DNA of 64,000 bases from Anisus vortex (GCA_949126835.1 CASBPS010000116.1:124001-188000), one strand, 5' to 3'; positions 22,839-33,989 are shown, counted from the stretch's first letter. Numbers and translations are program-made. The notes: a model not told the origin generated them from the letters alone.

Positions 22839-23290
22839 TGTTGATGTCCTAAATTATTGTTGGACCATCAATTTATATTATTAGTCTCTCCAGAGTGTAT
22901 TTGCTACAGTTGCTGAATTATTGTCTATCAATACATTGAAACAGACGGCTTCACCACAATATATATATTTAAACTTGTAATTAAATAAAGGAACTCCTTG
23001 TTGCAGCATATGTAATTTATTAATATTATAAACTAATCACTTCACATTTATGAAAACAATTATAGATTTATAATAGCGACACAATATACATTTTTAATAA
23101 TAGTCTCTGAGTCTATATTTATGCGTGCGTTCCTTACAAGCTATCAGTGAGAGTGAAGTGTAAGCATGGCCAGTCATGTGACTATCCACTTCCTATATAG
23201 GTTTTCTTAATATCCAAAAATGGGTTTTATTTCGAGTTCTTAATTCCCACTTGAGTCACTACCCATATATTATTTACTTGCTCCATAGCA
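22839..23290 (-). repeat. 3' LTR of the gypsy-type element
   Basis: It starts tgttgatgtcc and ends ccatagca on the plus strand. A candidate polypurine tract, aagggg, is just outside it on the minus strand (23,291-23,300). Differences from the other LTR are seen at ccttgttgc/ccttattgc, atttatgaaa/attcataaaa (two), cttaatatc/cttcatatc and gttcttaattcc/gtttttaattac (two). Confidence 0.95.
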
Positions 23291-24452
23291 TACCCCTTAA
23301 CCACAGAGAAAAAATAATAATTTATTATTATTTTTGATACGAAAAATGTTTACAATATTGAGAAAAAAAAAATTATCTTAATCTTAATTAATGCATATAA
23401 TCATTCATTTAATAATACATAGAGAAAAAATTCATTTAATATATGTACAAACAATCAAAAAAATTTTTTTATAGGCAGAAATATAATCAAAAGACACAAA
23501 GAATAATGTCTAATGTTTATATGACAATTAGTCATAGACAATTATCTTTTGGTATTGTCTAATCAACTTCAGTAATACTGAAATAAATTTCTGTATGTCA
23601 GTGATGTGTATCGACAATTATTAAACTAATTACTTATCAAGGCTGTCGAGATTGTCTATTAACTATATTTCACAAAATCTATATAGATTCCATGAAAAAA
23701 TGTTTTCATACAACATTTATTTTATACAATAAGATTAATATAACAGTAACCTTAGTTTCATATTTTACAATTGTTATTTTGTATTGATATTTTCATAATG
23801 GTTATTATGAATATATATCTTCACAATATTTATTTTGAATTGATATTCTTATTGATTATTATTGATTCTTATTGATTATTATTTATTATTGATTGATATT
23901 CTCAATAACATTACTTACAATGTAACATGATTATCTTTAATCTTAGTTTACAATAAAATATTACACAAATTATTCAAGTCTTCCCTTCAAATATATTATT
24001 ATATTACAGTGCTCATCTTCCTGTGAGTCTTATATGTATCAGTTATTTATTGGCTTCAATGCTATCTTTAGTCTTATATGAATACAATATTTTCATCTAA
24101 TGCTCTCTTTTTAGAGTCTTACATAGGTATTTAATTATTATATCATTCTTATTTCATTGCTCTAAAGCTATTTTAAAGACTTACATAGGCATATTAATGG
24201 CATAACAGTTTCACTGTTCAGAGGCCTTAAAATGTATGTCCTTAACAGTCTTACCAAACTGTTCAGAGGCTACATAAAAAAAATTATTCCAACTGATAAT
24301 TATTATTTTCATCAATAAGATTATTATATACCGGTATCCATATTTACATTGTTTGTTCTTTACAAAAGAAAAAAAAATGTTATCATGTCATTATAACTGT
24401 TACTGAAAATATCATATCCCATTCATAAATTTAGTTATTCCTATGTATAATT
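23291..24452 (-). other. 3' untranslated region of the LTR element
   Basis: This AT-rich stretch between the integrase stop and the 3' LTR holds no open frame of note and no envelope gene. It has loose repeats around 'gtcttacataggtat' and 'actgttcagaggc' (24,080-24,275, the latter twice), which suggest local duplications. Confidence 0.6.
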
Positions 24453-25808
24453 TTATTGATTATACCTGAGTTCTCTGTTAAAATTATTTAGAATTTCACA
24501 GCATATTTTCAATGTTATTTTTCTATGTTCAGATTTGCTAATATCGTTGTCTGGTTTATTTTCAATTTCAATTATTATGCTTTTATTTTCCCTATTATAG
24601 CTTTTTAGAATTGCACAACATTTATTTAATGTTATTTTTGCATGTTCTGATTTATTGATATCATCTTCTGATTTTTCAATTACTTTGATTTCTTCATAAG
24701 TTCTCAAATTGTTTATGTGAACAATTTTTTCTTTGTTATTAATGTTTACTTTGTAAAATACATCAGATAACTTATGTATTATTTCAAAAGGACCCTTCCA
24801 TTTCATAGTATTCCCAGTGCCAATTGGCAAATAAACAAGTACTTTATTACCAACTTCTAGTTTTCTCATATTCTTATGAATATTTTCTCTGATTAAAGTT
24901 TTAGATTTGATTTCTTGATTTTTTTGTACAGCAAATTCATAAGCTGTTTTCATATGTTCTTCTGTTTTATTGATTAAGTCAAATGGAGACATTTTTTTTT
25001 CTTTAATTCCTAACAATTCTGATTTGAAATTATCCAATGGTCCATTGGGATTTTTGCCAAGCACTAATTCAAATGGTGAAAAACCTGTGCTTTCATGAAC
25101 CGATTGTCTATAAGCAAATAAAATAGCAGGAAGGTAATCATCCCATTCAAATGGATGCTCTTCACACACCTTATTTATCATTTGTTTTATTGTTTGATTA
25201 GCTCTCTCAATCATACCATTAGATTCAGGATGGTATATAGAACTAAAAATGTGAGTGATTTTAAACATTTGTGTAAAAGCTTGAGTACGGTTTGATTTGA
25301 ATTGAGTTCCATTGTCACTCAATATGAACTTTGGAAACCCGAAACGACAAAAGATAGGTAAAAGAGCCTTACAGACCCTTTCTGCAGTTATTTCCCTTAA
25401 AGGAACTACCTCAATCCATCTACTTCCCATGTCTATTATGGTTAAGGCAAACTTTGCTTTAGAAGTTTTAGTTTGTTTCATGGGACCAATTATGTCAACT
25501 GCAATTTTATAAAAAGGTTTATCTATTGTATCAGTCATTTGTAATGGAGCCTTATGTTTACAATCTTTCTTATTATGTTTAAGACAGGTAGTGCAGCTTT
25601 TAATAAAAGTTTTCAGATCTTTTTCTAGTTTTGGCCACCAAAAATTCTTTTTAAGTTTACAAACTGTTTTCTTACTACTTAAATAACCTGAAAATGCATT
25701 GTTATGCGAAATTTGCATTACTTTGACAGTTAGTGTTTTAGGTATAACTATTTGAGTTACATCTAATTTATTATCTTTTCTACAAAGAATGCCATTTATT
25801 ATTTCCAT
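24453..25808 (-). CDS. Integrase (pol C-terminus) of the LTR element
   Basis: A 451-codon intact frame. It would join the cDNA to host DNA. The N-terminal zinc domain keeps H35, C72 and C75, but the second histidine of the usual HX6H is Y42. The core has the full D,D(35)E triad: D105 (in A-V-D-I-I-G-P), D165 (in L-S-D-N-G-T-Q) and E201. A GPF motif follows at about residues 339-341; no chromodomain is seen after it. The C-terminal tail has two copies of a 39-residue repeat (K-S-E-H-x-K-I-T-L, from 386 and from 425). The start at 25,808 is simply the first Met; in a full element this would be the end of a longer pol frame. The lost zinc ligand and missing RT suggest a non-autonomous copy. Confidence 0.9.
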   Translation of the reverse strand: MEIINGILCRKDNKLDVTQIVIPKTLTVKVMQISHNNAFSGYLSSKKTVCKLKKNFWWPKLEKDLKTFIKSCTTCLKHNKKDCKHKAPLQMTDTIDKPFYKIAVDIIGPMKQTKTSKAKFALTIIDMGSRWIEVVPLREITAERVCKALLPIFCRFGFPKFILSDNGTQFKSNRTQAFTQMFKITHIFSSIYHPESNGMIERANQTIKQMINKVCEEHPFEWDDYLPAILFAYRQSVHESTGFSPFELVLGKNPNGPLDNFKSELLGIKEKKMSPFDLINKTEEHMKTAYEFAVQKNQEIKSKTLIRENIHKNMRKLEVGNKVLVYLPIGTGNTMKWKGPFEIIHKLSDVFYKVNINNKEKIVHINNLRTYEEIKVIEKSEDDINKSEHAKITLNKCCAILKSYNRENKSIIIEIENKPDNDISKSEHRKITLKICCEILNNFNRELRYNQ

Positions 25809-25851
25809 GTTCTAGTTTTTAGCATGACCTTTTTCAATTTCTGATACCTTT

Positions 25852-26310
25852 TTAATTAATTTGTTTATGACCTTCTAAATGTCTACATAGTGAAATAGCA
25901 TGTAATTCTTTTGGTACATTGTTTATTTCACATTGACTTTCAAATTTGTTTACATACTGTTCTAGTTTTTCTGTTCCATTCCATTTGGGAATAGGATTAT
26001 CCTTTTCATTATTTATGGATAAGTCTATGTTTGGTGTCTCATTGAGAATATTATTTTCTGACTTTCCTATGGTTTGTAAAAAATTAAAAGTTTGTAGAGC
26101 AGGGTAAAATTCTTGTTCTGGTATATCTACCAACTTTTCATTTTGCAATAGAACAGGTTTCAAATTTAAGTCATTGAATTTTTCATTCATCCATTTTTGA
26201 AAAATGTCAAAACTATTATCATGTTTGACATTGAAAGCATTACCAATAATTAGAGGTGCAAACAGTTTTTCATTATGGCTGCCTCTGTTTTTCCTGTAAG
26301 CCAAGGACAA
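25852..26310 (-). pseudogene. Protease tail plus a second gag-like segment
   Basis: The first 20 or so residues (K-L-F-A-P-L-I-I-G-N-A) continue the protease domain in a shifted frame relative to the frame ending at 26,250, so a frameshift breaks gag-pro near 26,270-26,300. The C-terminal 45 residues (I-P-K-W-N-G-T-E-K-L-E-Q-Y-V-N-K-F-E) look like the start of another gag ('P-x-F-x-G-x-x-D-L-x-x-F-L-x-x-F-E' type) rather than pol. It ends at a stop only 44 bp from the integrase frame, exactly where about 1.5-2 kb of RT and RNase H should be. A recombined or template-switched junction is my inference. Confidence 0.55.
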
Positions 26311-27484
26311 TCAATCTCTATTATAGTGACAGGACAATTTACAGTGGAACCATTTCCAAGTTTTATAGTATCCACTCTTATAATATTGGTGGGTTTCTGA
26401 TTGGGAATTAAGCTTTCATCTACACATATAATACTGGACCCTGTATCCCTCAAACAGTATATACTCTTTTTTTCCACATAAGCAGGAAAAAGTATTAATT
26501 GACCCCTATTTTCAAATATTACATTATTTGTTTGAGATGTGGAATTGTTTTGTTTTCCTCTATTTCTTCTATTTTGAAAATTTGATTGAGGTCTATTTTG
26601 AGTATTAGGAAAATCATGCCTTCCAAAATTTTGATTTGGCACATTGTTATTGGAAAAATTCTGATTTGGCAAAATTCTGTTTTCAAAATTTGAAAAATTC
26701 TGATTTGGAAAGTTTCTATTATCAAAATTATAAAAATTTTGATTGGAAAAATTTCTATGATCAATATTTGATCTATTGAAGTTTGAATTGAAATTTCTAC
26801 CTCTTGCATTGTTATTCCTGTAACAATATTCTGATGAATGGTTTATACCATTGCAAAAAATACATCTATAATTATTAGATTTTGGTTGATTTCCAAACTT
26901 TTTTTTATTGCCAAATTGATTATGCCTAGACCTAGTAGGTGAATAGCTCCTTCTTCTATGCTGAATTGTATTTACTGTTTGATTTTGTTTAGTCAGTTCT
27001 ACATTAGGGTGACTATCTTTAAAATTTGAGATGGCATCTATCAAATTTTCAACTGTCTTCACTTTACTTTCCATAATGTGAGTAAACAATGGTTTAGAAG
27101 CTTGTTCTAATACTTTATCAACAACCATGATTTCTATAATCTCATTAGGATTTTTGGTATCTATTTTTACTAAGTCTAACCATGTAAGTAAAAATGTTTT
27201 CACTTCAGACGCAAAAGCTCTCGGTTCTATTATGTCAGTGAAGATAAAGTTGTGGAACTTTTGTCTATAATAATCCTCAGAGTGAATAAAGAATTTAATT
27301 AACTGTTCTTTGATAATGGCATAATCAGTTATTTCTTTATCAATATGTGATAGAGCTTCCCTACCCTTGTCTTTCAATTGTGGAATAAGGTGAATGTAAT
27401 ATTCTGAAATGGAAATCCCATATCCCTTACATGTGGCCTCAAAAAGATTCAGAAAATCAACAATTTTCTCTTTTCCATCAAAAG
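26250..27484 (-). pseudogene. Gag (C-terminal part) and protease of the LTR element
   Basis: This continues the gag that starts at 31,691, after the LINE-B insertion. The frame is open from the insertion site (D-G-K-E-K-I-V-D-F-L-N-L-F-E) through the capsid-like region, a CX2CX4HX4C zinc knuckle (about 26,825-26,870), an Asn/Gln/Phe-rich stretch with repeating (P/S)-N-Q-N-F (26,560-26,800) and the aspartic protease D-T-G-S-S at about 26,433-26,448. The frame then shifts. Gag binds the RNA and forms the particle; the protease cuts the polyprotein. The Asn-rich repeats sit between knuckle and protease and are unusual for the family. Confidence 0.85.
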
Positions 27485-27559
27485 CGAACTGGTGGTTCTT
27501 CCTCCTCTGCTTGTGAAGTCAGGAGCAGAGAAAAGGAAGAAAACCCTACTGACAAGAAC

Positions 27560-27949
27560 ATTAAGGGGAAAACAAAACACAATTTAGTCTTTCTCCAATG
27601 GAATGCAGAGGGCATCCAATAGAAAAAAGAAGCCTTAAAGATCTTCCTCCATGAAAATGAAGTAGATGTGGCATGCATCCAAGAAACTCACCTCAACAGC
27701 AATCTGCGTTTCTCAATTAGAGGCTACACATGCTTAAGACAAGACAGGGAAAACAGATCTAAAGGGGGAATACTTACTCTCGTTAAAAACAACATACCTA
27801 CCTCAGATATCATCATACCAAGCTCCACGCAATCTGAAATAATGGGGACCAAGCTGATCCTACAAGGGGGAAACCTAAACATAATCAATTGCTACTGCCC
27901 ACCAGACAAAGAGCTAGAACTTGGCAGAATTCAAATCAAAAATAAATGA
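27560..27949 (+). pseudogene. LINE-B endonuclease, N-terminal part
   Basis: An apurinic-type endonuclease domain that would nick the target DNA. Seen: Q-W-N-A-E-G-I (Asn of motif I) just before the TAG at 27,620, then C-I-Q-E-T-H-L (the Glu metal ligand) at about 27,676, S-K-G-G-I, and N-I-I-N-C-Y-C-P-P. The frame is lost near 27,920 and goes on in the next frame. Confidence 0.85.
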
Positions 27950-30842
27950 AGAGTGTCTAATACTGGGTGAAATGAACAGCCGCTCCCAGAGCTGGGGATA
28001 TCCAGACCTCAATGCCAGGGGAGAAGAAATTGAGGAGTGGCAAGCCGAAAACAGTCTGATTCTCCTAAACCAGCCAGAAGACACACCCACCTTTTACTCC
28101 AGATCATGGATGACTTCATCAACTCCAGACTTAGCCTTTGCTACCAATACAATATCCATAGGAAGTAAAAGAGTAGTCGCTGACCAACTAGCCACCAGTG
28201 ACCACAGACCCATTCTCATCCAAATAGAAACCACTCACCTACCCATAGAAAACCCGAACCTTCCCAGATGGAACTACAAGAAAGCAAATTGGAACCTCTT
28301 TGCACGCTTAACAGATGACCATGTGACACACATCAATGGCAAAACAAATCAGATAAACAAATCCTACACTGAATTCTCTAGAGCTCTCCTTAAAGCAGCT
28401 AAGGAATCTATCCCAAGAGGAGCCAGGAAAAATTATATACCAAACTGGTCTCAACACTTGGAACTCCTCCACAATGAAACCATCAAAGCAAGAAACCTAG
28501 CAGAAAAATCCCCAACGATAGAAAATAATATACAACTAAAAGCTGCAAACGCAATCTTCAGAAATGAATATCTCTCGTCAATTAGGAAGAGCTGGCATGA
28601 AAAAACAGAAAAACTAAATGCAGACAGAGATGGACATAAGCTGTGGAAAATGGCCAAAAGTCTGAACCAAGAGGAGAATCAATCTTCGCCAAAAGTCCTA
28701 GACGCAGACCAAGAAAAGCTCACAGGCCGCGAAACTGCACAAAAATTTATAAAACACTTTAGCAGCGTAGGAAATATCAGTATCTCCGAAAAAAGATCCA
28801 GAGAAGTAAATGACCACATAGAGAAAGCTCCAAAAATGTCCACACCACACTCTCATGGAATGACAGCAAATCTCAGCATGAAAGAGTTTGATGACTCACT
28901 GAAACTCCTCAAACCCAAACAAGCTCCAGGATCAGACAAGATCTCAAATGATATGCTTATTCATTTAGGACCTCTGGCAAAGAAAAAACTACTGCAAATA
29001 TTCAATGCTAGCTGGAAGTCAGGAAAAATTCCAACTGTCTGGAAAAAAGCTATCATGATCCCTATACTAAAGCATGGTAAACCAAGAAACCAAGTTGACA
29101 GCTACTGCCCAATAAGTTTAACCAGTTGCGTCTGCAAACTAATGGAAAGAATGGTCAACAATAGGCTCACATGGTTTCTTGAATCTGAAAATATACTAGC
29201 AGAGGAACAGGCAGGTTTCAGAAAATGTCGATCAACAGAAGACCAAATAGCTTATATAGCCCAAGAAATAGAAGATGCATTCCAGGAAAAGAAACCAACG
29301 ACCATTGTCTGGGTCGACCTAGAAAAAGCATTCGATAAGGTCTGGAAAGAAGGTCTAATCCTAAAGCTATTAAACAACCATATATCCCACAAAATGTTAA
29401 ACTGGATTACAGAATACCTAACAAATCGAAAAGCTATAGTCAACTTGCAAGGAAAAAGGAGCAACATAGCAACAATACAAAATGGAGTTCCCCAGGGAGG
29501 CGTACTGTCACCCACACTATTTCTCATTTTCATAAATGACCTAATTCAACATATTCCTAGAAAAGTAAAAAGCAGCATGTACGCCGACGATCTTGCTCTA
29601 ATAAGCACAGAAGAATATATAGGCACCTCAAAATTTAGGCTACAAGATGCACTAAACAACCTCAACCTATGGTCCAAAGAATGGGGAATGACCATAAACT
29701 CAAAAAAGACTACATACTCAATTTTCTCTCTATCTACTAAAGTACAAAGCCTCAAACTGACCTTAGACAAAACAATCCTTGAAAAAAATGACAAGCCCAC
29801 ATACCTAGGAGTTACATTTGACCCAAGACTAACCTGGAAAAATCAAATAGAAAACACGCAGAAAAAGGGAATCCAAAGACTAGCTTTGATGAAAAAACTT
29901 GCTGGCTCAGACTGGGGTGCAAATCACTCTATCTTGAAAAAAACATACACCAGTTATATAAGGCCTACCCTAGAATATGGAGCCACAGTGTGGGGATCGG
30001 CAGCCCAATCAAACCTCCGAAAAATAGACAAAGTCCAAAACCTAGGACTTCGAATAATAACAGGAGCAATGAAAACTACCCCGATCAGAGCAATGGAGGA
30101 TGCAACTAACCTAAGCTCTATGGAAACTAGACGAGAAACCAAAATCCTTACTCACTTCACCAAGTTAGAAGCATCAGGTCATCACCCTCTAAAGCCCAAG
30201 CTACCCAAAACCTCCTCAACAAAAAGACTTCAAAGATCCAATTTTATACAAGAAGCCAAACATCTAAAAAGTAAATATAAAATAGAAAACATTGCAATTG
30301 AACCTACCCAACCCCACAGCCACTTCCCCCCCTGGGACCCAAGCCCTACTCTAAAAATCAGGGACGAACTAAGCAACATAGGGAAAAAATCTGACTACAC
30401 ACCCGAAATACTAAAAGAAGCAGTAAACAACATCATTAGAGAACAATACCCCCAAAATGCATGGACCAGAGTCTATACTGACGGGTCAACTGGAAAAGAT
30501 TTGAAAAATAGAGGAGCCGGCATTTTCATAGAGTGGCCAAATGGAGAACTCCTAGAAAAAGCCACTGTCACAGGTAGCCTCTCAGATAGCACTAGAGCAG
30601 AAAGAAAAGCAATTGAGCTTGCTGCAAATATACTAACAAGCCACACTCAATCCCCCAACAGCCGGATTGTCATCTTCACTGACGCCAAAACAGTACTCCA
30701 GTCTCTAAAAAACCCAAATGCCCCGATCAACCAGTCACTCAGTACAGAACTTTTAAAACTGAGCAAATTACTAAAGAACTGGTTCTCCAATGGATCCCTG
30801 GGCATATACAAAATGAAGGAAATGACACTGCCGACACCTTAG
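27921..30842 (+). pseudogene. LINE-B endonuclease end, reverse transcriptase and RNase H
   Basis: A frame of 973 codons. It opens with G-E-M-N-S-R-S, where family members have G-D-x-N, so a catalytic Asp is Glu here, and then S-D-H-R-P-I, the general-base His motif. RT motifs follow: P-G-S-D-K-I, E-Q-A-G-F-R, W-V-D-L-E-K-A-F-D-K-V, G-V-P-Q-G-G-V-L-S-P and the catalytic Y-A-D-D at about 29,580. RNase H follows with Y-T-D-G-S (about 30,475), the R-A-E-R-K-A Glu and T-D-A-K. The last 20 or so residues are out of frame after a small indel near 30,780: the expected Q-W-I-P-G-H and G-N-D-T-A-D are in the next frame. The protein would copy LINE RNA at nicked DNA and remove the RNA. Confidence 0.92.
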
Positions 30843-31261
30843 CTAAAGCCGGAGGCAGACAAAACCAGACAGACCCATCTCTACACCCCGAAGAAATAAA
30901 GGCAATACTGAAAAGGAATGAATCTGAAAGATGGTCTGAGCTGCAACAAAACAACCCAAAGATTGATGCTTACTACAAACTCTCCCGCCAATTTCAACAC
31001 ATCATCTTCAGACTAAGGACTGGTCACAACAGGCTAAAGCAACATATGTTCCGCAAACTACGGATCGGAGCAAGCGAAATGTGCCCCTGCGAAACAGCTC
31101 CCGAAAATGCGGAGCATGTCTTTCAGACCTGCCCTCTGTATCTTTCTACCCAGTCAGCCTTTTGGCCCCTGGGGGCTACCTTCAATGACAAACTGTTCGG
31201 TGGACTAGAGCAACTGACCGCCACGGCGCAGTTCATTACAACTATCGGACTTGTTGTCTGA
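30790..31261 (+). pseudogene. LINE-B RNase H end and CCHC-like C-terminus
   Basis: Read in the frame of 31,046-31,261 and back to about 30,788 it gives the end of RNase H (Q-W-I-P-G-H-I-Q, G-N-D-T-A-D) and then C-P-C-x7-H-x4-C (C-P-C-E-T...H-V-F-Q-T-C), a zinc-knuckle-like motif found at the end of I- and Jockey-like ORF2. The stop TGA at 31,259-31,261 is close to the (gaa)n tail, as is normal for the true end of the element. Confidence 0.85.
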
Positions 31262-31309
31262 ATCCTCCCTATCATAACATTTGAGAACGAAGAAGAAGAA
31301 GAAGAAAAG

Positions 31310-31691
31310 GTGGCATTTTAAATCTTACACCATGTTTTGATTTTTCATTATTTGTTTGCTCAACTTTAGTATTTTGTAATTTAGCCAACTCCAATTCATG
31401 GTCTAATTTTAATTGAGTTTCTTTCAATTCTTTTTCTTTATTTAATTGTAGTTCTTTTTCTTTTAATTGATTGTCTAATTCTCTTTGTTTAATTTCATTA
31501 TCAAGTTCTCTTTGTTTAATTTCATGAGCTCTTAATTCTGCTCGCTCATCTCTTTCCTTATCTGCTAATTCTTTTTTCAATTGTTTAACTTTATTTTCAA
31601 CAAATTCCTGATATTCTTTTTTGTCAGTAATACCATATTCTTTTGCTAACAATTTAGCCTCATCATAAAGTAATTGAATCTTTGACTCCAT
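31310..31691 (-). pseudogene. Gag N-terminal part of the LTR element
   Basis: This is the start of gag, from Met at 31,691. It is strongly charged with repeating E/K/L/Q (two copies of E-I-K-Q-R-E-L-D-N-related text), which predicts a long coiled coil at about residues 30-110. It ends in V-R-F-K-M-P-P-F and is then cut by LINE-B; the apparent last ten residues are LINE tail. The 1.84-kb gap back to the 5' LTR is long for a leader. Confidence 0.85.
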
Positions 31692-33532
31692 TATTGTTTA
31701 TTATTGAATGTCAAGATTTATGATATTATAGTACAGTACAATTATTATAATGTACTATTTTATAGTACAGCAATCTTTTATTCCTATACTGAATGACAAT
31801 ATTTTTAACTATAGAATGAGCATTTTTATATAACAGCAACTTTTATAATCCTATGCTAAAGTAAGATGCGTATAATTCAGAATGCAAGATGCTAGAATCA
31901 TCAAATATTAGCTAAGCCAAGACACATGTTCTATTATGGCTTGTTTATTTTATTATTATTAGCAATTTTATAGTAGAGTTGAATGCAAGTCAAGTCACTT
32001 TTGCTATTATGACTTATTATTACTTATTATTACTATATAGGTTGCAACAGTTATTTTCCGCAAAGCAATGTATAATCTTATTATCACTAATGGTAGCACA
32101 TATACAATATTATTATTATTATTAATGGTATCACACACTATTATTAGCAGGAATGATGGCACATAACAATTAGATTAATGTTATAATAAGCAAGTATCCT
32201 ATTATTATTTATTGCAATATCAATTAGCAAGTATTCTTATTTTATTAGCACTGCAGAGCACAATAATATTGTCATATAGGCTATGTCATTTGTTATATTG
32301 TGTATATTATATACATTTGTAGTTACATGTATTGGATATCAATTATTATTTTGTTAATTGTAGTTACGTGTTTTTGGGCACTACTTAAATCATATAGTTG
32401 TGCTACTGATTATTCATAGTATTATTATATTGGTGAATAACTTATTATTGTTATTGTTCTTACCATAGACCATTATACTCAGAGATCATATTGAATATCT
32501 CAAAAACTAACTAATGCATATTAATGATATTTCTATAGTAATTTTACTTTAATAATTCTTAACAAAAACAAACAAAGTCAAGACAACTAACAGAAATAAC
32601 CCTAACAAAGAATCATTTCTAATCAATCTCTTTTAAGAAACAGAAATAGATTATAAACAGAATGAGAATAGACAAGAGATTTATTTTAGAAACTACCGCC
32701 AACCAAAGCCCACTTTATACATATATATATATATATAATTCATACTCATGAATATGTATAGTAATGAATTAAAATCAATAAGATTAAAATTAATAAGACT
32801 AACTAATAATCCTAATGAATACACATTCACTGTATGAAATCACTGCAACGTAAATCCAGAGTAGAAATCCAGGAGAAACTTAATTAATTATTTAATAATC
32901 CAATGAATGTTTACACTGTTTCAAGTTGAGTTGCTTCAAGTTTCCACTTCAGTATGGTATAATCCAATTTTAGAATTAACACAAGAAAAAAAATGTATAC
33001 CATTAATTAAAATTAATGTCAAATGTCTTTGGTATACACATTAAATATTTAATTTTTTAAAGTTTCAATATTGTTATTTATTTATCTTCCGGTAAGCACA
33101 TCGGACTTCAACATGTAAGACATGTCACTTCAGACTTCAACATATGGGTATGTCACATCGGACTTGAATATATAGTGTAGGTTCCTTGTTGACAACATGT
33201 GGTAACGAAACTTTTTCCGGTTGCAAATAATGACCTATGTATAGTCACTTTTTTCGATTTTTTTGTATCAAATTTTATAATAAAGCTATTTTTGTCATCG
33301 GTGGAAAAATTTTGTATATTCTGAGAGCTAGTATGTTGCTCAATCAGATTATTAGAATATGGATGTGAAATAATAGACTCAGCCTTCAGTTTTGAAATGT
33401 TCAAAAACTGGTATACTCACATAATATTCCATGTGGTTTTTTTAGAATGTCTTGTGGTTCGAAAAGTTTCGAATTCCAATATATTGTATATTTCAGCTTT
33501 GTTGTCTGTTAGCACCGAACTGCCACCAAATC
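31692..33532 (-). other. Long leader of the LTR element, with putative primer site
   Basis: This AT-rich stretch has no convincing gene; a minus-strand frame at 33,153-33,404 has no known similarity that I recognise. Next to the 5' LTR, at about 33,511-33,528, the minus strand reads TGGTGGCAGTTCGGTGCT, which starts with TGG as primer-binding sites do; its tRNA is not identified. At 33,097-33,175 there are about three copies of a 26-30-bp phrase around 'cggacttcaacatgt'. A TA run is at 32,718-32,738. Confidence 0.6.
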
Positions 33533-33984
33533 TGTTGATGTCCTAAATTATTGTTGGACCATCAATTTATATTATTAGTCTCTCCAGAGTGTATTTGCTA
33601 CAGTTGCTGAATTATTGTCTATCAATACATTGAAACAGACGGCTTCACCACAATATATATATTTAAACTTGTAATTAAATAAAGGAACTCCTTATTGCAG
33701 CATATGTAATTTATTAATATTATAAACTAATCACTTCACATTCATAAAAACAATTATAGATTTATAATAGCGACACAATATACATTTTTAATAATAGTCT
33801 CTGAGTCTATATTTATGCGTGCGTTCCTTACAAGCTATCAGTGAGAGTGAAGTGTAAGCATGGCCAGTCATGTGACTATCCACTTCCTATATAGGTTTTC
33901 TTCATATCCAAAAATGGGTTTTATTTCGAGTTTTTAATTACCACTTGAGTCACTACCCATATATTATTTACTTGCTCCATAGCA
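33533..33984 (-). repeat. 5' LTR of the gypsy-type element
   Basis: It is a direct repeat of 22,839-23,290, with TG and CA ends and the gtact duplication next to it. As the upstream LTR for the minus-strand genes it would hold the promoter. It has an AP-1-like tgagtcac and a TATA-like tatatag, but no start site can be fixed. Confidence 0.93.
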
Positions 33985-33989
33985 GTACT

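Larger units (their letters stand above)
27485..31304 (+). mobile_element. I/Nimb-type LINE inserted in gag (LINE-B)
   Basis: It is flanked by a 5-bp duplication, aaaag (27,480-27,484 and 31,305-31,309). Removing it and one aaaag restores the gag frame across M-P-P-F-D-G. It ends in a (gaa)n tail. The order is endonuclease, reverse transcriptase, RNase H, CCHC-like motif, as in the I and Nimb clades; a similar element is known from Biomphalaria (nimbus/BgI). ORF1 and the 5' end are missing, so it is 5' truncated. Frame breaks: TAG at 27,620-27,622, a frameshift near 27,920, and another near 30,780. A related 3' end is at 52,997-53,150 (minus), and a more distant one at 39,440-39,700 (minus). 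Confidence 0.93.
22839..33984 (-). mobile_element. Ty3/gypsy-type LTR retrotransposon, RT-deleted, with nested LINE
   Basis: The two 452-bp LTRs are direct repeats beginning TG and ending CA, flanked by a 5-bp target duplication, gtact (22,834-22,838 and 33,985-33,989). Coding runs on the minus strand: gag (31,691 down), zinc knuckle, protease, a gag-like fragment, then integrase. The order with integrase last, the CX2CX4HX4C knuckle and the GPF motif behind the integrase fit Ty3/gypsy rather than copia. No reverse transcriptase or RNase H lies between protease and integrase, so this copy could move only with help. Without the inserted LINE-B it is about 7.3 kb. I see six differences between the LTRs (about 1.3%), so the insertion is fairly recent. 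Confidence 0.93.

Noticed and set aside
19380..23000. Minus-strand frames of 60-90 codons (for example 19,175-19,450 and 22,119-22,316)
   Set aside because: They are shadows of the microsatellite and of LINE-A on the other strand.
23291..24452. Envelope gene of an endogenous retrovirus
   Set aside because: No long frame, signal peptide or membrane segment lies between integrase and the 3' LTR.
33153..33404. 83-codon minus-strand frame in the LTR leader
   Set aside because: No recognisable motif; Ser/Asn/Lys-rich composition is expected from AT-rich DNA.
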